A stretch of 64,000 bases of DNA. It comes from Bacteroidetes bacterium UBA4414. Its GTDB lineage: Bacteria > Bacteroidota > Bacteroidia > Chitinophagales > Chitinophagaceae. The notes below the pieces were generated by a model. It had not been told where the DNA came from. It did not search any database and worked only from the letters and a program-made list of their open reading frames with translations. A program made the translations under genes and the position numbers. Where the stretch lies: contig DGQM01000024.1 of NCBI GenBank assembly GCA_002389765.1, positions 373,898-437,897 on the forward strand, in the 5' to 3' direction. Positions within the stretch are counted from its first letter, which is position 1, and each line of letters opens with the position of its first letter. Positions 34,221 to 43,131 of the stretch are shown in pieces.

Positions 34221-35399
34221 ATGAAAGAAGTGTATATCGTATCGGCTGTGCGTACTGCAATGGGCGCATGGGGTGGTGCTTTAAAAGATTTCTCTGCTAC
34301 GCAACTGGGTTCAATTGCTATCAAAGGTGCTATCAATAAAATTGGTCTTAATCCTGAAGAAGTAAATGAAGTACTGATGGGTTGTGTACTGCAAGGTAAC
34401 CTGGGTCAGGCTCCGGCTCGCCAGGCTGCACGTTTTGCAGGTATTCCAGACAATGTACCATGTACTACTGTAAACAAAGTATGTGCAAGTGGTATGAAAG
34501 CTATTATGCAAGGTGCACAGGCTATCATGCTGGGCGATGCTGATGTAGTAGTAGCAGGTGGTATGGAAAGCATGAGCAATGTACCTTTCTACAACGCAAA
34601 CCTGCGTTGGGGTAGCAAGTATGGTAACGTAACACTGATAGACGGTCTTGCAAAAGACGGCCTGACAGATGTGTACCACAACTACCCGATGGGTAATGCT
34701 GCTGAACTGTGCGCTAAAGAATGCAACATCAGCCGCGAAGCACAGGACGAGTTTGCTATTGAAAGCTACAAACGCAGCCAGGCTGCTTGGGAAGCAGGCA
34801 AATTTGCTGAAGAGATAGTACCGGTAGAAATTCCGAATAAAAAAGGCGACCCGATTGTTTTCGCGAAAGACGAAGATCCTTGGAACGTTAAGTTTGATAA
34901 AATACCACAACTGAAATCTGCTTTCGTAAAAGACGGTAGCGTAACTGCCGCTAACGCAAGTACGATGAATGACGGTGCTGCTGCACTGGTGCTGATGAGC
35001 AAAGAAAAAGCAGAGGCACTGGGTATTAAACCAATCGCAAAAATAAAAGGCTATGCAGATGCTGAACAAGCACCTGAGTGGTTTACAACTACACCATCTG
35101 TAGCGGTACCTAAAGCGGTTGCTAAAGCTGGCCTGAAAATGGAAGACATCAACTACTTCGAACTGAATGAAGCATTCAGTGTAGTAGGTTTGGTAAACAT
35201 GCAGAAAATGAACCTGAAGCCTGAACAGGTAAACGTAAATGGCGGTGCTGTATCGTTGGGCCACCCATTGGGTGCGAGCGGTGCGCGTATCATCGTTACG
35301 CTCCTGAGCGTACTGAACCAGAATGGTGGTAAGTACGGTGCTGCTGGTATCTGTAACGGTGGCGGTGGCGCAAGCGCTGTTGTTATCGAGAAAATGTAA
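34221..35399 (+). CDS. acetyl-CoA C-acetyltransferase (thiolase)
   Basis: 392 residues from the ATG at 34221; the frame from TTG 34194 lies over the -7 box. Thiolase signatures: acyl-accepting Cys in NKVCASGMKA (about 88), NGGAVSLGHPLGASGAR (His about 348) and CNGGGGAS (Cys about 378). It forms acetoacetyl-CoA from acetyl-CoA or splits 3-ketoacyl-CoA. Its lone position, without other beta-oxidation genes, does not settle the direction. Confidence 0.96.
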   Translation: MKEVYIVSAVRTAMGAWGGALKDFSATQLGSIAIKGAINKIGLNPEEVNEVLMGCVLQGNLGQAPARQAARFAGIPDNVPCTTVNKVCASGMKAIMQGAQAIMLGDADVVVAGGMESMSNVPFYNANLRWGSKYGNVTLIDGLAKDGLTDVYHNYPMGNAAELCAKECNISREAQDEFAIESYKRSQAAWEAGKFAEEIVPVEIPNKKGDPIVFAKDEDPWNVKFDKIPQLKSAFVKDGSVTAANASTMNDGAAALVLMSKEKAEALGIKPIAKIKGYADAEQAPEWFTTTPSVAVPKAVAKAGLKMEDINYFELNEAFSVVGLVNMQKMNLKPEQVNVNGGAVSLGHPLGASGARIIVTLLSVLNQNGGKYGAAGICNGGGGASAVVIEKM

Positions 35400-35436
35400 T
35401 CAGTTGACTGGGTTGACCAGTTAATTAGTATATACT

Positions 35437-35467
35437 AAAAGCCGCTACGATGAGTAGCGGCTTTTTT
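35437..35467 (+). terminator. terminator of the thiolase gene
   Basis: Perfect 12-bp stem AAAAGCCGCTAC / GTAGCGGCTTTT, then T-run. Confidence 0.9.
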
Positions 35468-35481
35468 GTGTAGATTTAAAT

Positions 35482-35934
35482 ATGGATTTAGAACAAGATG
35501 ACCTGGCACTTGTAATAAAATGTGACGAAGGTAAATTGGAGATTAAACCGTTAAGGTATGAATATCCTAATTCTAGTGATGCTTCTGATAGAAGCTGGAT
35601 ATTTACAGCAGTAGCCGTAAAGGTTAATGGTTTTATAGGTAGTTACACAACATTGATACAAGATGTTGAGTTTGCAATTTTATGCAAAGAGTTGAAGTAT
35701 TGTTACGGAGACTTAAATAAGGAATTTGAATTCAGGAATATTGAGCGCGACCTCAGATTGAAAATCAAGGGTGATGGGCTTGGTCATTTCTTTGTTAATG
35801 TAGATTGCGAACAACAACATGTAAGACTGAGTATTGAAATGATGTTTGATCAGTCATTTCTTCCAAAAATGATAGAAAATTTGGAAGAGATTAATAAACG
35901 ATATCCATACAACAGAAAGATGTTTTCTATATAA
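35482..35934 (+). CDS. hypothetical protein, WapI-type immunity-like
   Basis: 150 residues, no signal peptide, AT-rich. It alternates strands and one helix: FIGSYTTLIQDVEFAILCKEL, cut to GSYTTLIQDVEF and LKYCYGDL, then FRNIERDLRLKIKGDGLGHF and FDQSFLPKMIENLEEI, shortened here. This order (strand pair, EF..L...L..CY..L, IKGDGLGH, FDQS, terminal helix) resembles the WapI family of toxin-immunity proteins. No toxin gene is adjacent. Treat the family assignment as tentative. Confidence 0.45.
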   Translation: MDLEQDDLALVIKCDEGKLEIKPLRYEYPNSSDASDRSWIFTAVAVKVNGFIGSYTTLIQDVEFAILCKELKYCYGDLNKEFEFRNIERDLRLKIKGDGLGHFFVNVDCEQQHVRLSIEMMFDQSFLPKMIENLEEINKRYPYNRKMFSI

Positions 35935-36002
35935 TTCTATTTCTTGCTCATAGTTCACTATTCATTGCATTATTAGCATTACAGCAACAATATAAAAACC
36001 TG

Positions 36003-36030
36003 AAAGCCCCGCACGAAGCGGGGCTATCTT
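36003..36030. terminator. terminator between the immunity-like and DUF2202 genes
   Basis: AGCCCCGC pairs with GCGGGGCT around ACGAA, with A/T-rich flanks; likely works in both directions. Confidence 0.85.
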
Positions 36031-36051
36031 CTTAAAAACCAATCAATCTAC

Positions 36052-36687
36052 TCACTCTTTACCCATTTCTTTCGGGCTGTTTATTATCGCATCCATTTCG
36101 CTTTGTGTTATGTATTGCGGTGCATAGCTACCGCCACGACTTGTTATTTGGCTATAGAATTCGCGCATGTGGTTGCGGCTGCCTTTTGCCAGATTATCAT
36201 ATACGCTTATTATATCTGCATTGCTTATTTTTTCTTTCGCAATCCTGATGTCGTACAGGTCCATATCTTCTATGGTTGCGCCAACTGTCAGTGCATCCAT
36301 CAGGCTGATGTCGCCTTTTGCAATCAACGTGTTATACAGGTTTTGTAATTCAGCATTTTTAAAAACACCGGCAGCATTGTTCCCTACAGGGTCTGCAATA
36401 CCATAAGTGTTTAACAAGCCTAGTACTGCATTCATATGATTTTGTTCACTACTGCTGATATTGCTATAAATGCTTAACCCCCATTTGTTCAACATATAGG
36501 TATATACATCGCGTGCCAGTTTTTCTTCCTCACGCATGTGCAGCAAGCTTTCTTTTTCATAGTCTGTCAGCGTGGTAGTTGTTGCCGATGGTGTTATATT
36601 ATTGCTGTCGCTTTTTTTGCAAGACATCAATACAAACGGTGCTGCAATCAGCAGCATTACGGCGGTTACATTCAGCAGCTTTTTCAT
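36052..36687 (-). CDS. DUF2202 ferritin-like lipoprotein
   Basis: 211 residues with the lipobox LMSC (Cys about 23), a short linker, and a helical DUF2202 domain: HMREEEKLARDVYTYM, SEQNHMNAV and SRNHMREF. The paired Glu/His on successive helices are as in ferritin-like di-metal folds. Likely attached to a membrane in the envelope. Role unknown. Divergent from the MerR gene. Confidence 0.85.
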   Translation of the reverse strand: MKKLLNVTAVMLLIAAPFVLMSCKKSDSNNITPSATTTTLTDYEKESLLHMREEEKLARDVYTYMLNKWGLSIYSNISSSEQNHMNAVLGLLNTYGIADPVGNNAAGVFKNAELQNLYNTLIAKGDISLMDALTVGATIEDMDLYDIRIAKEKISNADIISVYDNLAKGSRNHMREFYSQITSRGGSYAPQYITQSEMDAIINSPKEMGKE

Positions 36688-36843
36688 AGTTGTTCTGTTT
36701 TTGCTTTATGAAAACAATATCGTTTCCAATTCAAAGCTACTATGTGTACTATGCATGGATGGTAACATTTGTAACACGTACCGAGTTTGTGAAAGCATTA
36801 ACAGTTCAGCCTGCTTTCATAACTTTATACAAAGTTTCTACAC

Positions 36844-37242
36844 ATGCTTATTGGTCAACTATCAAGACTTACAGGTTTTTCGCGCGATACTATCCGTTAT
36901 TACGAGAAGATAGGTTTGATTGTATTGCCACGAAAAGCGCGCAAGGAGAATAATTACAAAGACTATCCCGAAGAAGTATTGCAACAACTAAAAGCTATCC
37001 GCAAATACAAAGAGCTTGGCTTTACGCTGGAAGAAATACGTGAGTTGCTGGTGTTGCAATCTATCAAAGTGCTGGATGTATCTAAACTGCTGCAACTGAT
37101 AGAGATAAAAATAACAGGTGTGGACGAAGAGATAGAACGCCTGCATGCCATGCGTATGCAACTAAGCAAAGCAAGACAGGCACTCTATGAAAAACGAACT
37201 AACCACACCATAGAACTCCCTGAAATGAAACTGGCTGCTTAG
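36844..37242 (+). CDS. MerR family transcriptional regulator
   Basis: 132 residues. N-terminal winged helix LIGQLSRLTGFSRDTIRYYEKIGLI, shortened to SRDTIRYYEKIGL, followed by the dimerisation helix (KLLQLIEIKITGVDEEIERLH). There is no Cys cluster at the C-terminus, so not a classic metal sensor. No adjacent target gene on its strand; the DUF2202 gene shares its upstream region. Its stop codon overlaps that of clpP by 3 bases. Confidence 0.9.
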   Translation: MLIGQLSRLTGFSRDTIRYYEKIGLIVLPRKARKENNYKDYPEEVLQQLKAIRKYKELGFTLEEIRELLVLQSIKVLDVSKLLQLIEIKITGVDEEIERLHAMRMQLSKARQALYEKRTNHTIELPEMKLAA

Positions 37243-37802
37243 CCCGCCATCTTATCTACAATGCCGTAGGCAATGGCTTCTTCTGCATTCATCCAGTAGT
37301 CGCGATCAAAATCGCGCATGATGGTTTTTACATCTTTGCCACAATTGGCTGCCAATATACGCGCGCTCAGTTCTTTTGTTTTCATTATCTGCTGTGCGTG
37401 TATTTCTATATCCTTTGCCCTTGCCTGAAAGCCACCCATACCCGGTTGGTGTATCATTACCTCTGCAGTAGGGAATATGTAACGATTGCCTTTCTCTCCC
37501 GCAGATAATAGTATAGAACCCATAGATGCTGCAAAGCCTGTGCAGTAGGTGTACACAGGTGCAGAGATGCTGTTCATGGTATCGTATATGGTATTGCCGG
37601 CAGTTACCACACCGCCCGGGCTGTTGATGTAAAAATGTATCGGTGCTTCACCATCTTGCTCGTTGAGGTAGTAGAATTGCTCCACAATAGTGCGCGCGCT
37701 TTCATCCTCAACCATCCCCCAAAGAAATACCTTGCGCTGTTGCAGCAGGCTTCGTTGCACAATATTGCTAACCCTTGTTAACTGTTCTGTAACTATATCC
37801 AT
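37239..37802 (-). CDS. clpP: ATP-dependent Clp protease proteolytic subunit
   Basis: 187 residues from the ATG at 37802 (an upstream TTG would add six). ClpP core: YINSPGGVV, the catalytic Ser in GFAASMGSILLSAG, His in MIHQPGMGG and Asp in DFDRDYWM. Forms the proteolytic chamber that works with ClpX or ClpA. No clpX or tig gene is nearby, so this may be a second copy apart from the main clpPX locus. Only 40 bases separate it from polX upstream, which suggests one transcript. Confidence 0.92.
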   Translation of the reverse strand: MDIVTEQLTRVSNIVQRSLLQQRKVFLWGMVEDESARTIVEQFYYLNEQDGEAPIHFYINSPGGVVTAGNTIYDTMNSISAPVYTYCTGFAASMGSILLSAGEKGNRYIFPTAEVMIHQPGMGGFQARAKDIEIHAQQIMKTKELSARILAANCGKDVKTIMRDFDRDYWMNAEEAIAYGIVDKMAG

Positions 37803-37841
37803 ACCTGTTTTTTTGTACAAGTATAAGGGGTGGAGTATAGT

Positions 37842-39506
37842 CTATGGTTTTGGTTTCTTTGCAAGAAATGCTTCAAACTCTTTCAACGAAAAACTACTCA
37901 AATTATGCTTTGCAGTCAGCCCGCCTTTTTGTGCAGCCATCACACCAAAATATACATCGTCAAAACCACCAATTACGTGTGCATCGGGGTCTATAGATAA
38001 AAGCGCGCCTTGCTGCATGGCATATTCTACCCATGTCCAGTCAAGGTCCAGCCTGCGTGGGTGGGCGTTTATTTCTATCACCACATTATGCTTTACGCAC
38101 TCGTCTATTATCATTTTATGGTCCAGCGGATAACCCTCGCGGCTTAGCAATAGTCTGCCCGTAGGGTGACCGAGTATAGTTGTGTACGGATTGCGAATAG
38201 CTGTCAAAACACGTTCCATAGCTCGCTCCTGTGTCATCTTCAGGTTGCTGTGTACTGATGCAATCACGAGGTCGAATGTTTTGAGTACGCTCTCATTGTA
38301 ATCGAGGCTACCATCACCCAATATATCTGCTTCCACACTCTTAAAAATGCGGAATGGCGCGAGCTTTGCATTCAGGTTATCAATCTCTGTTTGTTGTGCA
38401 GCAATGCGTTCAGGGCTTAATCCATTGGCATAGTAAGCACTCTGCGAGTGGTCGCTGATAACAAGGTATTCATAGCCCTTATCCATACAGGCTTTAGCCA
38501 TGTCTGCAATAGTATTCATACCGTCGCTCCATGTGCTGTGGTTGTGTATGATGCCTTTGATGTCTGTTGGTTGAATGACTTGCTGCAGGCTGTTCTTGGC
38601 TGCTTTATCAAGCACCTCTGCAAATTCTCTTTGTGCAGCCGGGATGTATTGCAAACCGTTTGCCTCAAAGATGGCTTCTTCACTTGCTGGGCTTTCAGGT
38701 ATTTTATAACGTTCGTTGAAAGCCTGCAAAAAAGCATCGCTGCAACAAGTATTGAAGAGGGTAGTATAGAATGATGCAGTACTTGTACAATGCACTTTTA
38801 TCAATGGCTGATTCGGTGCATTTACCAATAGCACATCGCCCTGTGCTTCTATCTTAATACCGGGTGTTATACCAAATTGTTGTTGTATGGTTGCAGCAGG
38901 TGTATCTGTTACGATATCTATGCACTCAACGGTTGGCATCTGCCTTCTGTATGCGCCTGATAGTGAAAATAGCTTGCCTGCATTAGCTCTGCCAAGTTGT
39001 GTGGTGAGTGTATTGGCAATGCCTTGTACTTCTGCCCACAAATGGAAGCCTTGATTGGCACGAATGAAAGTGATATTTTGTAAAATAGCTTCCTGTGTTT
39101 TAGCACCAAATCCTTTGAAGTTAGTAAGGCGGTTTTCATTGCACGCATATTCCAGTTCGCCCACGCTTTCTATGCCCATCTCTTTCCATATCACCGCTAC
39201 TTTCTTTGGGCCAAGGCCTTTTATCTGCATAATGTCCAGCACGCCCTGTGGTGTGCGTGCCAGTATTTCTTCAAGAGGAGATAACTTACCTGTGGTTTGC
39301 AGCTCGCGTATATAGCGTCCCATACTTTCGCCGATGCCTTTCTGTGCAAACAGTTCGGCATCGTCCATATCTGCTACTTCTTTCTCAAATTTCTCCAGAT
39401 AAAAAGAGGCAACACCAAAAGACTTGGAACGGAAAGCATTTTCTCCGTGCAAGTCCATCAGCTTGGATAAAAAACTAAAGTGGTCGGCTATTTCGTAATT
39501 GGTCAT
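37842..39506 (-). CDS. polX: PolX family DNA polymerase/3'-5' exonuclease, polymerase site degenerate
   Basis: 554 residues. N-terminal 8-kDa domain with two helix-hairpin-helix motifs (KGIGESMGRYI, IKGLGPKKVAVIW), a nucleotidyltransferase region, and a C-terminal PHP phosphoesterase domain (IHNHSTWSDG, VISDHSQS, VEADIL, SVHSNLK, ILGHPTGR, EINAHPRR, DPDAH), in which all metal ligands are kept. The polymerase signature is changed: the usual GSxRRG reads GAYRRQ and the first Asp of DxD reads Cys (VECIDIV). DNA synthesis is probably lost while the PHP nuclease or phosphatase remains (inference). Confidence 0.9.
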   Translation of the reverse strand: MTNYEIADHFSFLSKLMDLHGENAFRSKSFGVASFYLEKFEKEVADMDDAELFAQKGIGESMGRYIRELQTTGKLSPLEEILARTPQGVLDIMQIKGLGPKKVAVIWKEMGIESVGELEYACNENRLTNFKGFGAKTQEAILQNITFIRANQGFHLWAEVQGIANTLTTQLGRANAGKLFSLSGAYRRQMPTVECIDIVTDTPAATIQQQFGITPGIKIEAQGDVLLVNAPNQPLIKVHCTSTASFYTTLFNTCCSDAFLQAFNERYKIPESPASEEAIFEANGLQYIPAAQREFAEVLDKAAKNSLQQVIQPTDIKGIIHNHSTWSDGMNTIADMAKACMDKGYEYLVISDHSQSAYYANGLSPERIAAQQTEIDNLNAKLAPFRIFKSVEADILGDGSLDYNESVLKTFDLVIASVHSNLKMTQERAMERVLTAIRNPYTTILGHPTGRLLLSREGYPLDHKMIIDECVKHNVVIEINAHPRRLDLDWTWVEYAMQQGALLSIDPDAHVIGGFDDVYFGVMAAQKGGLTAKHNLSSFSLKEFEAFLAKKPKP

Positions 39507-39603
39507 TTCTTCAATTGAAAAAGTAAAAGTAAAAAAGCAAAATGGTGCGTATCACTTTCGTTGTCAAAAGTGCCAATTCAGAACCATAATATGAAATGAT
39601 TTT

Positions 39604-40299
39604 TTACACAGCGTTTGCAGCAATGCGCTCATCTACCCAACCAATCACTTTTTCAAGCTGCTCTTCGCGCGTCAAGTTGCTGTTGTCCAAAACTACAGCA
39701 TCGTCAGCCTGCCTCAGCGGACTTTCAGCGCGATTGCTGTCTATATAGTCGCGCATTTCCAAATTGTGCTTTACTTCTTCCAGTGTTATGTTGGGGTTGG
39801 TGGCATACAGCTCCTGAAAGCGACGCTTTACCCTTACCTCCGGAGATGCTGTCATGAATATCTTCAGCTCTGCATCCGGGAATACTGTAGTGCCTATATC
39901 GCGGCCATCCATAACGATGCCACGTTTTTTGCCCAGTTTTTTTTGCTGTGCGGTGGCAAATGCACGTACTTCTTTGATGGCGGCTACTTCGCTTACTTTT
40001 TCTGCTACAATCATATCGCGGATGTAGTGTTCTACATTCTCATCATTCAGTTGTATCTCAGACTTATTACTGGACTCGTTAAATGCAAATGATAGATGAA
40101 TATCCGCAAGTGCTTTTAGTATCTCATCACTTTCTTTGAAGTCAACATTATTGCGCAGAAAATAGAGTGTGATGGCACGATACATAGCACCGCTGTCTAT
40201 ATAGTTATATTCCAATCTTGCAGCCAGTTCTTTCGCCACTGTGCTCTTGCCACAAGATGAGTATCCGTCTATTGCTATGATGATTTTCGGCTTTGCCAT
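39604..40299 (-). CDS. cmk: cytidylate kinase
   Basis: 231 residues. P-loop IDGYSSCGKSTVAK (about 7-20), the CMP-binding block IDSGAMYRAITL, MDGRDIGTTVFPDA and a lid with RVKRRFQEL. Phosphorylates CMP and dCMP to the diphosphates. Promoter-like GAAATTTG lies 5 bases before the ATG on the minus strand (one mismatch to TAnnTTTG). It has terminators upstream that isolate it from the dipeptidase gene. Confidence 0.97.
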   Translation of the reverse strand: MAKPKIIIAIDGYSSCGKSTVAKELAARLEYNYIDSGAMYRAITLYFLRNNVDFKESDEILKALADIHLSFAFNESSNKSEIQLNDENVEHYIRDMIVAEKVSEVAAIKEVRAFATAQQKKLGKKRGIVMDGRDIGTTVFPDAELKIFMTASPEVRVKRRFQELYATNPNITLEEVKHNLEMRDYIDSNRAESPLRQADDAVVLDNSNLTREEQLEKVIGWVDERIAANAV

Positions 40300-40363
40300 T
40301 GTTGCAAATTTCCGTCATCTTAACGGGAATAAAAACATTGTGTTTGTTATAAAATAGTGGTAA

Positions 40364-40396
40364 ATTAAAATGGCACCCATCGGGTGCCATTTTAAT
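40364..40396. terminator. 15-bp hairpin terminator between dipeptidase and cmk
   Basis: ATTAAAATGGCACCC and GGGTGCCATTTTAAT are perfect complements with a 3-base loop; the T-rich arms allow function in both directions. Confidence 0.85.
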
Positions 40397-40405
40397 GAAT
40401 ATTTC

Positions 40406-40424
40406 AAAGCCCCTTCAGGGGTTT
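40406..40424 (-). terminator. first terminator of the dipeptidase gene
   Basis: Minus-strand AAACCCC-TGAA-GGGGCTTT hairpin just after the stop; the 15-bp hairpin follows as a second block. Confidence 0.65.
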
Positions 40425-40428
40425 TGGG

Positions 40429-41796
40429 TTAGCTCATTTCAGCCAGGTACTTGTGGAAGTATGGGATGGTTTCAATACCCTTGAAGTAGTTGAATACATC
40501 ATACTTCTCGTTTGGCGAGTGGATGTTGTCATTATCCAGACCAAAGCCCAGCAATACTGTTTTCAGGCCCAGTACACGCTCAAACAATGCAATGATAGGA
40601 ATACTACCACCACCGCGTGTAGGTATCGGGTCTTTACCAAATGCAGTTTGTATAGCTTTTGCAGCAGCTTTGTATGCAACAGAGTCTGTTGGTGTTACAA
40701 CCGGTTCGCCACCGTGGTGTGCTGTTACTGTTACCTTCACGCCAGCAGGTGCAATGCTTTCAAAATGTTTCTGGAAAAGTGCAGATATCTCGTCAGAGCT
40801 TTGGTTTGGAACAAGGCGCATAGAGATTTTGGCATTCGCTTTTGAAGGCAATACTGTTTTAGCACCTTCGCCTATGTAGCCACCCCATATACCGTTTACA
40901 TCCAGCGTAGGGCGTGTGCCTGTGCGCTCCAGAGTTGTGTAGCCTTTTTCACCTTGCACTTCTTTAATGCCCAGTTCGTTCTGGTATTCATTCAGGTCGA
41001 ATGGTGCGCTGTTCAGTGCCTTGCGTTCAGCTTCTGTCAAGTCTTGTACTTTGTCGTAGAAGCCCGGTATCGTAATGTGGTTGTTCTCGTCATGCAACGA
41101 AGCAATCATTTTTGCCAGTGTATTGATTGGGTTTGCAACAGCACCACCATACACACCACTGTGCAGGTCGCGGTTAGGGCCTACCACTTCCACTTCCATA
41201 TATGCCAGTCCGCGCAGGCCTGTTTCCAGCGATGGGTGTTCCATGCTTATCATAGAGGTATCAGATACCAGTACAATGTCTGCTTTCAGTTTTTCTTTAT
41301 TGCCTTCCAGGAAGATGCCAAGGTTTGAAGAACCAACTTCTTCTTCGCCTTCAATCATAAACTTCACGTTGCATGGCAGTGTGTTGGTTTTTACCATCAC
41401 TTCCAGTGCCTTCACGTGCATAAACATCTGGCCTTTATCATCACACGCGCCGCGTGCATATATTTTCTCGTCTTTTATAACTGGCTCAAACGGACCACTG
41501 TGCCACAGTTCCAACGGATCTGCCGGCTGTACATCGTAGTGGCCGTAAACCAATACTGTTGGTAGCTTAGGGTCTATCATTTTTTCGCCATATACGATAG
41601 GGTGGCCTGCCGTAGGGCATATTTCTGCATTATCGCAACCCGCATCCAGCAGGCTTTTCTTCACAGCATCAGCACAGCGTGCCACGTCTGCTTTATACTT
41701 ACTGTCTGCACTTACAGATGGTATGCGCAGCAGGTCTAACAGTTCATCCAGGAAACGCTGTTTATTGGCAGCGAGGTATTCATTCCAAACTTGCAT
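40429..41796 (-). CDS. M20 family dipeptidase
   Basis: 455 residues. Metallopeptidase with VLVYGHYDVQP (first metal His), GACDDKGQMF (bridging Asp), MIEGEEEVGSSNL (catalytic and metal Glu) and a dimerisation insert, typical of the CNDP/dipeptidase branch of M20. Probably cleaves cytosolic dipeptides. It has a full promoter upstream and two terminators after it. Confidence 0.93.
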   Translation of the reverse strand: MQVWNEYLAANKQRFLDELLDLLRIPSVSADSKYKADVARCADAVKKSLLDAGCDNAEICPTAGHPIVYGEKMIDPKLPTVLVYGHYDVQPADPLELWHSGPFEPVIKDEKIYARGACDDKGQMFMHVKALEVMVKTNTLPCNVKFMIEGEEEVGSSNLGIFLEGNKEKLKADIVLVSDTSMISMEHPSLETGLRGLAYMEVEVVGPNRDLHSGVYGGAVANPINTLAKMIASLHDENNHITIPGFYDKVQDLTEAERKALNSAPFDLNEYQNELGIKEVQGEKGYTTLERTGTRPTLDVNGIWGGYIGEGAKTVLPSKANAKISMRLVPNQSSDEISALFQKHFESIAPAGVKVTVTAHHGGEPVVTPTDSVAYKAAAKAIQTAFGKDPIPTRGGGSIPIIALFERVLGLKTVLLGFGLDNDNIHSPNEKYDVFNYFKGIETIPYFHKYLAEMS

Positions 41797-41815
41797 GAAA
41801 AAAGAATTTAGGGCT

Positions 41816-41846
41816 CAAATGTAAATAATTAGCCAGATAGCCCAAT
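41816..41846 (-). promoter_or_regulatory. dipeptidase promoter
   Basis: On the minus strand: TTG (41844-41846), 20 bases, TACATTTG (41816-41823), 19 bases before the ATG. Confidence 0.7.
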
Positions 41847-41953
41847 GCCAAAGCTTGTTAAATAACCCTTTTTTGCCCTATTGAGCCATTGTGTACCGAA
41901 CATAGCTTTAAGTTGATTTATAAGTAATTGATTTACAGTTGTTTAATAATATC

Positions 41954-41984
41954 TTGGTTTCCGCTTGTTTTTATGTTAGCTTTG
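41954..41984 (+). promoter_or_regulatory. queA promoter
   Basis: TTG (41954-41956), 20 bases, TAGCTTTG (41977-41984), 26 bases before the ATG. Confidence 0.7.
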
Positions 41985-42010
41985 CACACTTTTAAATTAC
42001 AGTTCCGTAT

Positions 42011-43060
42011 ATGAAGTTGTCGCAATTCAAATTTGACCTTCCACTTAACCTCATAGCCCAGCATCCTGCTAAAACCAGAGAAGAAAGCCGGTTGATGGTT
42101 GTGCACCGCGACACGGGAAAAATAGAACACAAAACTTTCCGCGATATCATCAACTACTTTGATGATAAAGATGTGATGGTTGTGAACAACACCAAAGTGT
42201 TTCCTGCGCGCCTGTATGGCCGTAAAGAAAAGACAGGTGCTAAAATCGAAGTGTTCCTGCTGCGCGAACTGAATAAGCCAAACCGTCTTTGGGACGTTAT
42301 CGTTGATCCTGCCCGTAAAATACGTGTAGGTAATAAACTGTATTTCGGTGATAACGACGAACTGGTTGCAGAAGTTATAGATAACACTACATCTCGTGGC
42401 CGTACCATTCGTTTCCTGTTTGATGGCGACGAAGAGGCTTTCAAGAAAATACTGGATACACTGGGCGAAACACCACTTCCTAAATATATCAAGCGCAAGC
42501 CTGAAGAGGAAGATAAAGAACGCTACCAAACAGTATATGCTAAGTACGAAGGTGCTGTAGCTGCACCAACTGCAGGTTTGCACTTCAGTAAAGAGCTTAT
42601 CAAGCGTCTGGAGATTGAAGGTGTTAAGTTTGCAGAGGTTACCCTGCACACTGGTCTGGGTACTTTCCGTCCTATCGAGGTAGAAGACCTGTCTAAACAC
42701 AAAATGGATGCAGAATACTTCCGTGTGGAAGATTTCTCTACCAAAATCGTAAACAAGGCAAAACTGGAAAACAGGCGCATCTGCTCTATCGGTACTACTA
42801 CCATGCGTGCACTGGAAAGCTCTGTAACTGCTCAAGGTTTGCTGAAGGCAGAAGAAGGCTGGACAAATCTGTTCATCCACCCGCCGCACGATTTCTCTAT
42901 AGCTAATACACTGGTTACTAACTTCCACCTGCCAAAAACAAGCCTGATGATTATGGTTTGTGCATTTGCCGGTTATGATTTGACAATGGAAGCGTACAAC
43001 ACAGCTATTAAAGAAAAGTATCGTTTCTTCAGCTACGGCGATGCGATGCTGATACTATAA
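42011..43060 (+). CDS. queA: S-adenosylmethionine:tRNA ribosyltransferase-isomerase
   Basis: 349 residues. Family motifs: FDLPLNLIAQHPA, MVVNNTKVFPARL, YAKYEGAVAAPTAGLHF, cut to VAAPTAGLHF, LHTGLGTFRPIEVED and TNFHLPKTSLMIMVCAFAG in part. Builds epoxyqueuosine on tRNA with guanine-34. A hairpin terminator follows, whose T-run merges with the promoter of gmhA. Confidence 0.97.
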   Translation: MKLSQFKFDLPLNLIAQHPAKTREESRLMVVHRDTGKIEHKTFRDIINYFDDKDVMVVNNTKVFPARLYGRKEKTGAKIEVFLLRELNKPNRLWDVIVDPARKIRVGNKLYFGDNDELVAEVIDNTTSRGRTIRFLFDGDEEAFKKILDTLGETPLPKYIKRKPEEEDKERYQTVYAKYEGAVAAPTAGLHFSKELIKRLEIEGVKFAEVTLHTGLGTFRPIEVEDLSKHKMDAEYFRVEDFSTKIVNKAKLENRRICSIGTTTMRALESSVTAQGLLKAEEGWTNLFIHPPHDFSIANTLVTNFHLPKTSLMIMVCAFAGYDLTMEAYNTAIKEKYRFFSYGDAMLIL

Positions 43061-43088
43061 TATTCACACAGAAATACCGTTTTATAAA

Positions 43089-43124
43089 CAGCGCACGTTT
43101 TATATCGTGCGCTGTTGTATTTTT
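43089..43124 (+). terminator. terminator of queA
   Basis: Perfect 9-bp stem CAGCGCACG (43089-43097) / CGTGCGCTG (43106-43114), then TTGTATTTTT. Confidence 0.8.
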
Positions 43125-43125
43125 G
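43118..43125 (+). promoter_or_regulatory. -7 box (TATTTTTG) of gmhA
   Basis: The T-run of the queA terminator is also a TAnnTTTG match, ending 6 bases before the gmhA ATG. Confidence 0.45.
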
Positions 43126-43131
43126 AAACAC

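Noticed and set aside
34311..35264. 317-codon minus-strand ORF antisense to the thiolase gene
   Set aside because: Same shadow type; the opposite strand has an unambiguous thiolase.
41933..42928. 331-codon minus-strand ORF antisense to queA
   Set aside because: Covers the queA promoter and coding region; composition of a shadow, no motif.
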